Shown in pieces: positions 1 through 12,085 of a stretch of DNA of 64,000 nt (positions are counted from its first letter, which is position 1; the number at the start of each line of letters is the position of its first letter). The notes beneath the pieces were generated by a model. That model made no database searches and had not been told where the DNA came from. It saw only the letters and a program-made list of their open reading frames with translations. Location: the NCBI GenBank assembly GCA_014529385.2, contig CM043956.1, forward strand, positions 60,893,120 through 60,957,119. Reading direction: 5' to 3'. Position numbers and translations under genes: made by a program. This DNA is from Adiantum capillus-veneris. Lineage: Eukaryota; Streptophyta; Polypodiopsida; Polypodiales; Pteridaceae.

Positions 1-589
1 ACGTCAACACGTTCCTGTATACACTAAGAAACACAAAGAATACCTCTAGGAGGCACATCAGTGGAAAAAGGTACCAACACTTATTGAACACAAAAAAAAA
101 ACATAAGGAATCCTAACCTAATTATTTGCAGTCCCCCTAGAGAGTCAAGGGAATAGGATATTGTAGAGATTGGGGGGAAACTCTAAGGCTAAACCCCTAT
201 CCTCGTCGTCGAGATAAACAAAGTCATCATCCATGAGACCATATGTGTCATCCGTGTAGTCATGTAAATCTTCTTCTTCATCATAGGTACCCATGTTTAC
301 TAAGAAGGTCACTAGCGCCTATAGTCATCTTGGTCAAAAGGATAGGCTTGTGCAATGGGAGAAACGCTCTCTACTAGGTCAAGAGACGTATCAACCACTC
401 TAACTCCTCAAAATTCCTCTCACATGCTAGCGTACTTACCAAATCCCATTCACATGCAAGCACCGGAAAGACCATGTGAAACATTTGTGAAAAGTAACGA
501 GGGTACCTCTCACCCAAGGTAGGAGTGGATGACTCTAGCGTACTAGCCATATCTGTACACGCAAATAGATGATTGTTAGAGTGCAAATA
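1..589 (-). mobile_element. Element A 3' non-coding internal region
   Basis: No open frame worth reporting. The first 75 bases match, in reverse complement, the part of element B near 27,140-27,200 that carries the phrase GATGTGCCTCCTAGAGGTAT, which shows that the window edge falls inside element A rather than at its end. Confidence 0.7.
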
Positions 590-1737
590 TTACAAGGGTC
601 GTGTTCTTGTGCATAATGTGTTTTTATGATTTTGTGTTATGGCTCTTGCTCTTTTACTTTTTTTATCTTGTTTTTGTGAGTATAAGGCTTTATATATACA
701 TTCCCTAAGATTGGAGATTAAGAGGTCAGGGAGGAGGGTTGAGAGGGAAGCAAGTGAATGATGGATGTCAGCAAACACTCCCCCCTTCCTTAAGTAGATC
801 ATACCTTTTGGAATGATGTCGTCACCTTTTGAAACCAATTGTTCCAGTTGGTAATAGGTGAGGACTTTTGCCAGTAGTTTTCTATTACCTTAGGTGCCTC
901 GTCGAGTTGCAAGGGTGGTAAGGTACTCTCCCATTATTTGCAACATTGTTCTAGGTGGTGAACTTACAACGGGAGGTGTAAACTCTTTCTTGCTTGTATG
1001 GATATGTAAAATGGTAGGTGGAGGTTGTGTCGAAGCTTCTATTTTCGTATAGGAACTACATGAAGAGCAAGAAGCTTCATTTGATTTCCCTGTTCCTGAG
1101 CTAGGTGGAACAAATTGTTCTTTCTTTGGTACCCAAACTAGCTCTTAAGCAGGTGTGTAACATTCCGTGATTTTTTCCTTTTCGCGATCTTCAATTCGTT
1201 TTGGAGCCACAGGATTGAGCTCACATGGGCCCGGTGACAAGTAAGAGCACAATTTACGTTTTGGCACCCAGATTTGATCATTTCCTTCATAGTAGCCTTG
1301 GGCTTCCAATAGTTTTTTAGGAATCCAACGCAATGTTTCTTTACGTTTCTTGGGGCGAATGGGATGTCTCTTACCAGGCTCCTGTCTTTTAGCATTGGTT
1401 ATGGTTGCTAAAGAAGCTTTAGGGCCCACTTGTATGTTTTCTTTGTTATATTGGGATGGGTCTTGTGTGTCTCAAGCTTTATTTCAGCTACATCAGTTGA
1501 AGCTCTAGAGACTTGGGCTATGGGGACATATGGTTCAACCTCTTGGACGTGCAATGTTTTGGGTTTTATTTCCTTAAGAGACAATATCTCAGGGACTATG
1601 GCTTGCGTGGCAGGGCTAAGAGTTGGTTTCTGTGTTGTGACACCCCCTGTCCCCCAATCAATAGTGCATTTGGTGGCTATCATCCACGTGCGTCCTAGGT
1701 TTATATTACCCTCCATAGTTCCAACAGGCATGACCAA
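590..1737 (-). mobile_element. Element A 3' coding region after integrase
   Basis: A coding region downstream of integrase with a counterpart in element B at about 26,150-26,970. Shared short phrases include KTYKW, KITECYTPA and YPRKGGVFAD-like text. It has no signal peptide or membrane segment, so I see no support for an envelope-like protein, although some plant gypsy elements carry one at this place. Close to the integrase side there is a short LGRTW phrase of the kind found near the end of retropepsin domains. Function is unknown. Broken. Confidence 0.6.
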
Positions 1738-1782
1738 AAAGTCTTGATCTACAACCCCATTGTCATAACTGACAGAAGTGTG

Positions 1783-3384
1783 TCAGATTCCAAAAACTGC
1801 TGTTTTTTTCTTATTGACACCCTTAACTTGGATAATACTCTCAGATAGAGGTGGCTTCCCTAACTGAAACCACACCCCATATGATAGCAGATTATATTTA
1901 GCACCCGTGTCGAATAAGGCGTTATATAGCACTTTTCCATTTAGCTCAATAGGGTATCGTAGAGGTGTGTCAGAGTCCAACCAATCCTCGTCGATTTCAA
2001 CGTGGAATGCATGTGTGACTCCAAGGTTAGCCTCTCGTTTTTGTCTTATACGTTGTTGTCGCTCCTTAGCCTCAGATTGAGCTTGTATCTTCTTCAATTT
2101 TATTTGTGCCTTGGCTGCCTTTTTTGTATGGATGGCATGCAACTCCTCTTGGCTTAAAGGATCATAGTATCTTTTAAATTTGCTCCCATTGAGGAATCCA
2201 ATGGTTTCAACTCCATCAAGAGTCTCCACACGAATGGTTCCTTGTGGGGTGATCTCACATACTCTATATGGTCCTTTTCTCGCATATTTCAGCTTTTTCT
2301 TTTCGTTACGCACTCCATACATAAGGACTTTATCACTAACATTGATATCTTTGTTCTTTAGATGACGGTCAAACCATTTCTTCCTCCTATTTTTCTCCAC
2401 AAGTGCATTTTGCACAGCTAATTGCCTCTCTTCATCTAGCCTTTCAAGGATATATAATTGCTCAACTAAGGGGTTACCATCCCAACCTTCTTGAGAAGCT
2501 ACTCGAAGACTAGGAACGACAAACTCCCATGGCATAACCGCTTCTTGGCCATACACCATCTTGAATGGTGTGCAGTTAATGGCAACTTTATACGCAGTAC
2601 GATAAGCCCATAGAGTTGATGTAAGATTTAAATCCCAATCTGTGCGATGAGATTCCACCGTTTTGGTTAAGATAGAGATTAAGGTCTTATTGGTGCTCTC
2701 AGCTTGGCCATTTGCTTGTGGATAATAAGGTGTGGATTTATGGTGAGCTATCATAAAGTTGGTACTGAGTTCTTTTATTACTCCATTTATAAAATGAGTA
2801 CCATTGTCACTCACAATCTCAAAGGGACAACCAAATCTTGTAATAATGTTCTCAAAGAGAAACTTGGCAGTTGACCTCGCATCGGCCTTACATGTCGCCC
2901 TGGCTTCCGCCCAGTTTGTCACATAGTCAGTGGCAACGATAACATATCGAGATTGAGTACTACGAGCTGCCGGACTAATTGGGCCTACAAAGTCCAAATC
3001 CCATTTTTCAAATGGTTGAGTCACTTTAACAGGATGTAAGGGCATCCTATCCTTTTGTTGTGTGATCTTGTAACGTTGGGATTCATCACATCCTTTTGCA
3101 AAAAGTGATGCATCCTTAAATAAGGTTGGCCACCAATAGCCTGATTGCAACACCTTTCTAGCTGTTTGTTCCCGTGAGAAATGTTCTCCGGCTTTACCTA
3201 TGTGGGCTTCTTGCAGTATGTATAAATACTCATCCTCACGGGCACAACGTCTAAGAATATCATCCTTTCCTAGCCTGTAGAGAGTTCCTGCAATGAGAGA
3301 GTAAGGTTCGCATTCTTTTAACAGTTTTCGAGCTATGTCTTTACGAAGCTCTTTGGGTGGAAAACCATTAACTAGAAAGTTCAC
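1783..3384 (-). mobile_element. Element A integrase with C-terminal extension
   Basis: The frame shows the integrase core of Ty3/gypsy elements: a zinc-binding N-terminal part, then core phrases WDLDFVGPI, IVSDNGTHF and YYPQANGQAEST, then the GPYRV-type C-terminal module. The protein then runs on through a lysine and glutamine-rich stretch into a segment containing the phrase LFDTGAKYNLLSYG, which looks like the active-site loop of a retropepsin. There is no chromodomain. Integrases of this family join the element cDNA to host DNA in the nucleus. Confidence 0.9.
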
Positions 3385-3416
3385 AATCTTCTCACTCCAT
3401 TAAGGTATGGTTTCGA

Positions 3417-5071
3417 CTAGGAATAGAGAAGTATCGGGCAACTCATCATCGACTCTAGTAGGGGCTTCACCATTGGGTATGCGAGACAAATGATCCGCCA
3501 TGACATGTCTTTTACCAGTCTCACCACAACGGTAAAATCAAACTCAAGGAGAATTAACAACCATCGTGTAATTCTTCCCGTGGAACAAGGTTTATTTACT
3601 ACATACAACAAGGCTTGATGATCAACATAGAACACAAACTTGTTGGCCAGAAGGTAGTAGCAAAATTTCTTCACTGCATAAATCGTACCTAAACCTTCTC
3701 GCTCTGTAGTGGTGTAGTTTCTTTTGGCATCATTCAACTGACGACTTGCAAAGCTAATGGGGTAGTCCAGTTTATGTTCTCCTAGTTGAGCTAGAACACA
3801 CCCAATAGCAAAGTTCGATGCATCAATATGCACATGAAAAATTACATTCCAATCGGGCACTCGTAGAATAGGAGCGCTAGTCAAGGTCTTTTTCAATGAC
3901 TCATAAGCATGGTCACACTCCGCAGTCATTGGAACTCAATAAGAAGCTTGTACAAAGAACGAGCTATCTCGGCAAAGTTTAAAATAAACCGTCAGCAATA
4001 ACCAACATGGCCCATGAACCTTTGAACTCCTTTATAATTTGTAGGTGGTGGCAATTCAACAATGGCTTTAATTTTTCTCTCATCTGTGGAAATCCCATTT
4101 TTGGACACTATATGCCCTAAAATGACTCCATGTTTAACCCAAAATTGGCATTTGAAAGGGTTTAAGGAGATGCGATACAATCTACACTTCGCAAACACTT
4201 TTCGTAAGCATGATAGATGTTCTTTCCAAGAGGAATAAACAAAGGTCATCTAAGAAAGCTTCACAAAACTCCCTCAAATATTCTCTAAAAGCACTGTTTA
4301 TTAATCTTTGAAAGGTAGCAGGGGCATTGGTTAAACCAAAAGCCATAACACGAAATGCGAGCACTCCAAATTCGGTTATAAAGGCTTTTTTAGCTTGGTC
4401 CTCCATCGCAATTGTGATTTGATTGTAGCCAGAGTACCCATCTAAAAAGCTATAAGCTTCCTTCCCTGCAACTCTTTCAAGCACATGTTCTGGATATGGC
4501 AAGGGGTAATGGTCCCTCCTAGTGGCGGCATTGACCTTCTTGAGATCCACACACTGAGTTTCCTATTCTTCTTTGGCACAATCACTATTAGAGACACCCA
4601 TTTTGAGTGCTCAATAGGGTATATGAATCCGCATTCCACAAGCTTTTCAATCTCTTCTTGAACGATTTTTGCATATTTAGGATTCATTGGATAGGGTCGT
4701 TGCTGAACTGGTTTAGCCATGCTATTCATGGGGATTGTGTATTGCACCACGGAAGGTGGAACACCTTTCATATCATGATATGTCCATGCAAATATATCCT
4801 TGAATTCTTTGAGAAGTTCTTTAAGTACACACTCCTCAGTCTCGGTCAGATCCTGGGCAATGAAAACAGGTTTAGACTCTTCTCCTGGGTCTACTAACTC
4901 TATTTCCTTAACTATCGCTGGACCGTCATAGACTCCATTGCTCCCATAGATAGGTTTTCTTTGAGCCTTTGTATACACAACCTTACGTTCCTCTGTGGTA
5001 TATGATTTGAAATGTTCAGGTGCAGGGTGTAAGTCTGTGGAGTCCTGTTGTTCTGTGGACTGTGATTTCAC
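3417..5071 (-). mobile_element. Element A reverse transcriptase and RNase H region
   Basis: The RT part is recognised by the phrases MNPKYAKIVQEEIEKLVE, DGYSGYNQI, FGLTNAPATFQRL and the palm motif region, followed by the connection domain with RFMGHVGYC. The RNase H part has the phrases FHVHIDASNFAIG and NYTTTEREGL, which are typical of the first RNase H domain of plant Ty3/gypsy elements. In the family these enzymes copy the element RNA into DNA inside the cytoplasmic particle. The region is broken at several places. Confidence 0.9.
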
Positions 5072-5321
5072 TTCTGATTCCTTTTGTTGTTGAGCTAACT
5101 CTCAATTTTGTCGTCTCCTTACAATACGGCTCAACTTTGGCTTCTCTGTAGCCTCTAGTTGTGCGATGTCAATGGGTTGTGGACTACACCACATAACCGC
5201 TTTGAAGGTATTCACCCCAGTTATCTACCAGCTTCCGATGAGCATCACATGCCCCTATATAATGAAGCCATTCTGCGGTAGATTTCTTTTCATTTATTCT
5301 AGCATGCACATTTTCTCGATA

Positions 5322-7016
5322 TCATCGCCTCTTATATCTCTTACTCTTCTTGTTTAATTCTCGATTACGGGCGATTTCTAGTGAAGAGTCACTAGATGAA
5401 TCACTACTTGTGTCTTCTACTCCCTTGGATAGATTGTCATCTAGGTTACCACTGGGACCTGAATGGTTTGTCCCCACATTTGCACTAAGATTTAACTCAG
5501 ATTCTTCGTCCTCAGAGTCAATTTCAACTGATGATTCTGACCCCAACTCGTGTGGGCTATAGTCTTGTGAGGCGCTACTGGTTTCAATGCCAGTCAAACT
5601 TTCATCTTGTAGATCATCAGAAGCTATATGCATTGCTTCTAGCATGTTTAAGGGTACAAGTGGTGGTATTTCATCCCCATCAGGTGTTACCCAAGTCGTC
5701 CCCCTATTTCCCCAAGTGTCTATGGTTGCTGCTAGGTGGACCCAATCCACATTGTCCGACTCAGTAATCCCAGGTAGTACATCCATATAAGGAGAATCTT
5801 CCCCAACATCAGTGTCCGCTTTACACGTGTAACAATACTGCAATGGGGCCGAGTGAACTGTGGTGTCAGATCTATGATCAATTATAAACCTGTTTCCTAG
5901 AGGATGTGCTCGACCCGTCACAAGATCCACTCGAATGAAAGAATCTTGGAACTGCAGGTAGACATGGTTTTTGGACCAATCATGCACCATTTTTGATTCC
6001 CTCATGAAAGGACGTCCTAAGATCATCTCCGATGCCATAGTGTGTTTGGAGAAATCCATAACAATAAAGGTAATCCATATTTTATGTCCAAAGACCTTGA
6101 TCTTGAGATCTTCTAGCATCCCAATAGGTTTAACAATAGACCCATTGGCCATCTTCACTACTATGGTTGTGGTCGCAAGGTGAGGTCTTTTCATAGCTTC
6201 CCAGCAATTTTTAGTCACAATGCTAACCCCAGCGCCACCATCAAGGATTCCCTTCACAGTTAATCCCTTAGTAGTGATTGGTATGGTCGCATTGGATTCA
6301 TCACCCTCAAAGTATTGTCCCAACTTGTTAACAGGTATCTCTATAACAAGGTTCTCATCTAGGTTGGGTTGTGGATCTATGTATTCTTCCTCTATTGGCA
6401 TCTCTCCAGCTCCATCCATCTGTACAAATTGTGGTAGCCCAAACTTTAGTTCTCCATTGAGGAAGGCTCGAAGAGCTGAGACTAGCTCAGGGTCTTTATA
6501 TAGTTTGGACATGATGGTGGTTCTAACTTCTGAAGACATGAAATCAATCAATTTCGCAATGTTTAACGGCACCTTTTGGACTTCAGACCCTTGACGTGGG
6601 GAAGATGGGATCTCTAGTTCTTCGATAGGAACAAGTAGTCCCTCTGTAAACATTCTTTCCATCAAGAAGTGAGTACACCCACTTTCCCATGACTTTAAGT
6701 CACTTTCTTCTTGGATGACACTAGGTATGGCTAAGGGTCTATGGTCTTGGTGAAGTTGTTGTTGCGTAGGGAACACGGTGTCTGTAATCTGGATCTTCCT
6801 AGCTGCTGGTTCTAGATCCCTTTGGGTATGTTCTACCAAACTCCTTAATTGCTTGACTCGCTCAATCTCCTCTGTAGGGTTTGGGTAAGTTCCTATCTTC
6901 TTTTTGGATCCTGGCCATTGTGGCTCATGAAGATCTTCCTTGTTGGTTTCTATGTTAGTGGTCGTTTTGGTCTCCATGGTTTCACCTGAATCAAAATCTT
7001 CTTCAGCGTCGTTCAT
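5322..7016 (-). mobile_element. Element A protease region
   Basis: A 564-residue frame whose middle part contains GILDGGAGVSIVTKNC followed some 80 residues later by MILGRPFMRE. This is the retropepsin layout of plant Ty3/gypsy elements, with a D-G-G form of the active-site loop that is also present in element B. The N-terminal part is a charged linker and the C-terminal part is rich in serine, aspartate and glutamate. In the family the protease cuts the Gag-Pol precursor. The homologous part of element B lies in one frame with gag. Confidence 0.85.
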
Positions 7017-7069
7017 ATATACGGGGTCGTCACCAGTCCCTATGTTGGTCTTTGAACTAGGGTTTTGAA

Positions 7070-10000
7070 CTAGGGTTTTGAACTGGGGTCTGACTTCGCT
7101 GCTTTTTGCGATCTCTTTCTTCGTGTTTTCTTCTTTTTCTGAGATTGGGCAATTGATGCCGTGTCTCTTTCCTCAAGAATATAATTTTGTTTTTGGAGCA
7201 TCGATCGTGTGAGTACGTTTACTGGTACCACCGGTGTACTTGGTGATGGCTCCTCGGTAACTTCAATCAAGTTTAATGGCGTGATCTTCGGTGCATTTGG
7301 ATTATTTGGACATTGGGCAATCAAATGATCTATGCCACATCAATTACAAATGAGTATCGGCATTGTAGACGTGCTCGCTTGATTGGTTTGCATTAGTGTG
7401 GAGTTCTTTTGTAGCCTAATAGGACACTCGGCTACACTATGTGGACCTCCACACTCATAGCATTGAAGAGGTGGTCTCTTAGCAGTGTAATTGATATTTT
7501 GGCCTCTTGCCGCAAGAGCAGCTACTTGATATACAGGTTTGACTTATCCCCAATAGTCCTCCATGTAGTATTGTGGACTTTCTTCAAGCACATCCATCCC
7601 ATAGGCATTATTAGGATCTATATCTTCCTCACAGCCTTCCAAACAAGAAATAGATGACTCACAACCCACTTGATTCACAGAAGTGATTCTCGGATGTGGT
7701 GGTTGCGGTCCTATCACTGGAGGTGGTAAGGGTGTTGTTTGAACAACATTTTGGGCCCTAGGGACCATGTGTTGTGCTGTTTGTTCAAGAGGTGGGGCCG
7801 GCATCAATGCAGGTACTGGAGGTGTGTCTGTCCATGCTAAGGTTGGTCTATTGGCCATCACGCGCTTAAATACTATGCAATCCTTAGCTTGATGACCATA
7901 CCTTCCACATGCATGGCATTGTTCCCATTGAATTTTACTCTAAAAGTAGGGCATTCACTGGTACTATGCGGTCCATAGCATACTGAGCACCATTGTTGCT
8001 CCCTTCTTGGATACATATGATTGTTTTGCGGAGCACGATTGTCTCTAAGACTCTCTTGAATAGCCTTGGTGAGATCTGCTAAAGTCATTTTAGATATCTT
8101 GGGCTCCTTAGCAATAGGCTTTAGAGTCATTGGCTGATGCCCTGATGCTTGCGAGCTAATAGATTTAGACTCAACAGACACTCTTTCTCCTTGAATCATT
8201 AAATTATCCTCCAATTGGATCGCATTGGTGGTGACTGCTTCCCAAGTGGTGATACCTCTAATGACTAAGCCATTGTAGATATCCTCATGTCGTAATCCCC
8301 GAATGAATCTATTGAGCAATTGGTTATTGTTGAAGCGTTCATTTGGATTACAACGAGAATTCAAATGCTTCAAGCGACTTATAAAGTCTCTCACCGACTC
8401 TCCTTCCTCTCGTTGGGCTTTCTGGAGCTGAGAGGCTACACCCCAAAGCACTCCCTCTCGTATGTATTCTTTTAAGAACAGTGTCCTAAGAGTAGGGTAA
8501 ATCGTTTTTTCTTCCACCCTTAGGGTTCTATACCAATCCCCAGCCTTTCCACTTAAGGTTAGGCTTAAAGCATTTCTCTTATGTAGGTCATTGTGTTCTC
8601 CTAGAGAATCGCATATTTGTTCAAACACTTCGATATGCTTTCTCACATCCCCGTCTCCACTAAATTTTTGTGTGAGGTACTGCCTTACTTCTAGGCTCTC
8701 TATCACGCGTGTTACGCATATTCTCAACAATAGATCGACCAATAGCTTGAGCAAATGTTGCCAAGTCACCTAAGTGAGCAGGCACCATGGATGAAGGCGC
8801 TCCAGAGACTACATGTGGAGTAGGTATTGGCATCGGGCTTGGCGCATAGGAAGCCCTTGGGTTCCACGTTGGGTACGATGTTGTGCCATGTGGTGGTCCA
8901 TAGTTCATATGTGTGGCCCTAGGCATAGTAGACGTCGGATGTGACATGCTAATGCTAGCCGGTATAGTCCCATGGAAATAAGAACTTGGGTGTTGTGGTT
9001 GTGGAGCATAGGTAGTTGAAACAATGGGAGGGGTAGGGACTACATGAGTACGAGGACCCATGGGTGTATACAATTGGTACACACTTGTAGGTACTATTGC
9101 AAGCATTGAGGTACCATGTAGCGGTGCTTTACTAACAAATGAGGTCCATGGTGTGTTCCTAGGCATGCCCATCATTGGGGTAGGCATGGTAGCCGTGGTG
9201 TCATCAAGGAAAAGATGAGCTAGACTTGGAAAGGTGAAGCTATCACTTGTGGGCTCAGATTGCACTGAGACCCCTGGCGAAACAACATATGGAGGATCCA
9301 TCAGACTTATCGAGGGAGTCTCCATTTGCGATAAGGTTGGTTGTTTAGCCTTTACTGTATCCAAGAATCTCATGAGACCCGTTGAAGGCATGTTGATCCC
9401 CTTGTTCTGTCTCTCTAACTCAATGACCCTATGGATGACCTCACAAACTCTTTGTTGTTGATCCTCCTCACTAGTAGCACCCATTGTGGATTGTAGGACA
9501 TCTAACCAACCCACGTGATAGATGTGACCTGTGTATAGGTCGATCAGAGTTTCCGTTTGTAGTTCGTACTCCCAGTTCTCATTTAGGAACACTCCATCTA
9601 GGATTGAGGTGCTAGGGGTGTCCTTTGAGCTAGATGCAATGTTGCTTTCTAGGGGTTGGCCCTTAGCGGTTGCTAAGTCAAGAGCTCTCGATTGATCTCT
9701 TAGCAAGGATATTGACATAAGGGATTTCGCTTTTAACTCTCTTCGTTGCTCCGCTTTACGTAAGCTCTCGACTTCCTTTTCCCTCGCTGCAAGGATATTT
9801 CGCTCAACCTCTTGCACTTCGGCAAGGCTTCTACCATCGGGTAATATGACCTCAGAGGGAAATAACTCTGAAGAGTCAAGAGGTGCAGTGAATGAAGTAT
9901 TCACGTGCTCATTCTCTAACGGTATAGGGTCTACGTTGGTCAGGAATGGAGAATTTACTTCCCCACCCCCCTCATTTACATCATTAGCTCCATGTTCGTA

Positions 10001-10324
10001 GCGAGTGGCTCTACTAAAGGTTTCCTTCAAGTGGCTAAGCACGCTTGGCCTGGACCGTGGGCCCATGGCATGCATGTCTTGGCTTGAGCTATCGGGATTA
10101 GGCATTGGGAAACCCTCCATGACATCGTAGTCAGAGGAAGAGTCACTAGCCGCTATGTTCGGGTCTTGGTTTGTACTGCCTTGGGTCCCCGCCAAGGGTC
10201 CGGAACCTAAAGTAGGTGGATATTGAGAGCTCGCGTAAGTCAAAATTCTCTCTAGTTGCTCCGTCTCTAGCACACGACCAAAGCACAGATGCATGTGCCT
10301 TTGGCACCCTTCAAGCGTCGGCAA
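7070..10324 (-). mobile_element. Element A gag region
   Basis: The N-terminal part starts in a MHLCFGRVLE phrase, the counterpart of MHLRSGRVLE in element B, and is a long proline, serine and threonine-rich region. The gag core follows with phrases such as HIEVFEQICDSLGEHND, GKAGDWYRTLRV and FIRGLRHEDIYNGL. Zinc-knuckle sequences follow, beginning with CSVCYGPHSTSECP. Gag forms the particle and the knuckles bind the RNA. Broken in several places. The match to element B over the gag core is strong. Confidence 0.9.
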
Positions 10325-11058
10325 TTAACCTCGAAGGTTAACCGCTTACCTTTTTTAAGCGTCTGTTTTCACTCGTGTTTTTTATGTTTGTAATGTTTTT
10401 TAATGTTTGATTTTTTTGATTAAAGTGTGTGATAGCTCGAAATGAGCGTATCACTTAGAGGGTCGTTGTGTGCTTTACAACACAATTTTCGGGCATCTTA
10501 CGTTCCGTTGGTCCTCAAAAATCGATTTTTAGCTATGTGTGAAGCTAAAATTCGTTTTTTTAAAAGGTGACTGAGGCCTAGGCCTGAGCGTGAGCTTGGG
10601 CTTGGGTATGGGAGATATTCCCCATCCCGGTCCCACCTTTATTATTTTTTTTTAAATTTTTTTTTTTAAAAGGATAAGGTCGCCGCGGCCTGCACGAGAG
10701 CACACACACACTCTATCTACCTACTTCTAACTAATACACCTACTGTTACACACTAACACACTCTATTAACTCTCACAGATCTTCTTCCTACTTACTGTAC
10801 AGAGAAAACTAACAACCTTAGTACACAGAGAATAAACACAGTACCTTTGAAAACTCCATTAACAAAAATAAACCTAACAACCTTAATACACAGAGAATAA
10901 ACACAGTACCTTTGAAAACTCCATTAACAAAAAACACACACAGTATAACACCAAATCCCTCTTCTCAACACACACACACTCCTTCCCTACCCTTCCTATA
11001 ATTGAAATTGCACCACGAAAGAAGCACACAGTGCCATTCAAGCTTAGTGTATGGCAAT
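10325..11058 (-). mobile_element. Element A 5' leader, non-coding
   Basis: The stretch between the primer site and gag. It is low in complexity, with a CTTGGGCTTGGG-type hexamer run near 10,600 matching the CCCAAG repeats of the element B leader, an A/T run near 10,640-10,670, and a directly repeated 50-60 base piece around 10,807-10,935 (the phrase ACACAGTACCTTTGAAAACT occurs twice). No gene is seen. Confidence 0.6.
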
Positions 11059-11075
11059 CCCCAGCAACGGCACCA
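11059..11075 (-). other. Element A primer-binding site
   Basis: In element orientation the site reads TGGTGCCGTTGCTGGGG, four bases inside the LTR end. It is one or two changes away from the complement of the 3' end of plant tRNA-Asp (TGGCGCCGTTGCCGGGG), the primer used by Athila-type elements. The tRNA assignment is from memory of the family. Confidence 0.75.
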
Positions 11076-11079
11076 AAAA

Positions 11080-11329
11080 TGTGCGCGTATGTCGCACGTG
11101 TCAATACAAGGAACTTGCCGATACACCATGTGCGAGCCACAAATGGCTCCAAGCACACAACAAGCCTAAACTAGTAAGCTCAAAGAAGGCGATGGTGTGT
11201 CACTCACCGCTCTACGCTTGCTTTGTGGAGGATTCCTCGCCGCGAAGAAGAAGGAGCCGCCGCTTCGCCGCCGTGCCGTCGTCGCAATGCTCGATCGCAC
11301 ACTCTCTCTCTCTCTCTCTCTCTCTGACG

Positions 11330-11361
<32 letters not shown>

Positions 11362-11658
11362 AGGAGATGAAGAAGAAGAAGATGGAGATGGAGCAAGAGC
11401 ACTCTTCTATTGCACAAATGAGATAATGAGTGAATTTTAGGTTTAGTTGACTTTTATATGAGCTCACCCCATTCACACTTGGGCGCCCATGCTTAGCCAA
11501 CTAATCCCTTGAATGTTCCAGTTAGAGTGCACCTCTCATCGGCAATCACTCTTACCCTTTTCCTATTGGACCGACAAGCCCGGTACCTGACTCTACCAAG
11601 TAAATAGTACAACGTTCGTCGTAGGTGATAGGGTGTCCGTGAGCCGTGAGGGTTAACA
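11080..11658 (-). repeat. Element A 5' LTR
   Basis: A 579-base LTR on the minus strand that starts TGTTAACCC and ends CGCACA. It matches both element B LTRs over most of its length, including the GGGCGCCCATGCTTAGCC block (here at about 11,480-11,500) and the serine-codon-like GAAGAAG run. It contains a TATAAAA sequence (11,452-11,458), a (CT)n tract and an (AC)n tract, in the same places where the B LTRs have (AG)n and (GT)n tracts. The divergence from the B LTRs is obvious by eye. Confidence 0.9.
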
Positions 11659-11926
11659 ATTTGAACCATATCAGCCTCTAGCATGAGCATATCAAGAACT
11701 CCATATCGCTCATCTCCACGGTAGAAGGCATCTTTGTCCTAAGAGGATCAATTTGTTGTGTCTCGCTAGAGCATGGCCGCTTTAACTCTACATCTACAAA
11801 CATGTTGTGCATAACACTTTGGAGCTTATCCGTGAAACATATGTGTCTAGTCTCTCACTAACATAAGTGCAATGTAATTAAGACTTTGCAATTTTCACCT
11901 CAGATGCATGCATAGGGTAGCCAATC

Positions 11927-12085
11927 TTGGCTCCTCTTGCAATGACTAGCAAACTGCAACACATCTGGAAGGACTGCTCTCTGAGCAGTGTCTAACACCC
12001 ACAATATTGGCTCCTCTTGCATTGACTAGCAAATCGCAACACATCTGGAAGGACTGTTCTCTAAGTAGTGTCTAACACCCACAAT
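11927..12085. repeat. 80-base tandem duplication
   Basis: Two adjacent units, 11,927-12,006 and 12,007-12,085, both running from TTGGCTCCTCTTGCA to TAACACCCACAAT. A handful of single-base differences by eye. Not in a coding frame that I can support. Confidence 0.85.

Larger units (their letters stand above)
1..11658 (-). mobile_element. Element A: old Ty3/gypsy LTR retrotransposon, cut by the window edge
   Basis: A minus-strand element in the order 5' LTR (right), primer site, leader, gag, protease, RT, RNase H, integrase, 3' coding region and 3' non-coding region. The gene order is that of Ty3/gypsy. No chromodomain is seen, and the primer site resembles the 3' end of a plant tRNA-Asp, which fits the Athila/Tat side of the family (inference). 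The 3' LTR is not in the window. By comparison with element B it should start roughly 1.2 kb beyond the left edge. It is clearly broken, with about ten interruptions of the coding frames, so it is much older than element B. Its coding parts resemble those of B closely across gag. Confidence 0.9.

Noticed and set aside
590-1737. Envelope-like gene of an Athila-type element
   Set aside because: No signal peptide, membrane segment or fusion-peptide-like stretch. I describe it only as a 3' coding region.
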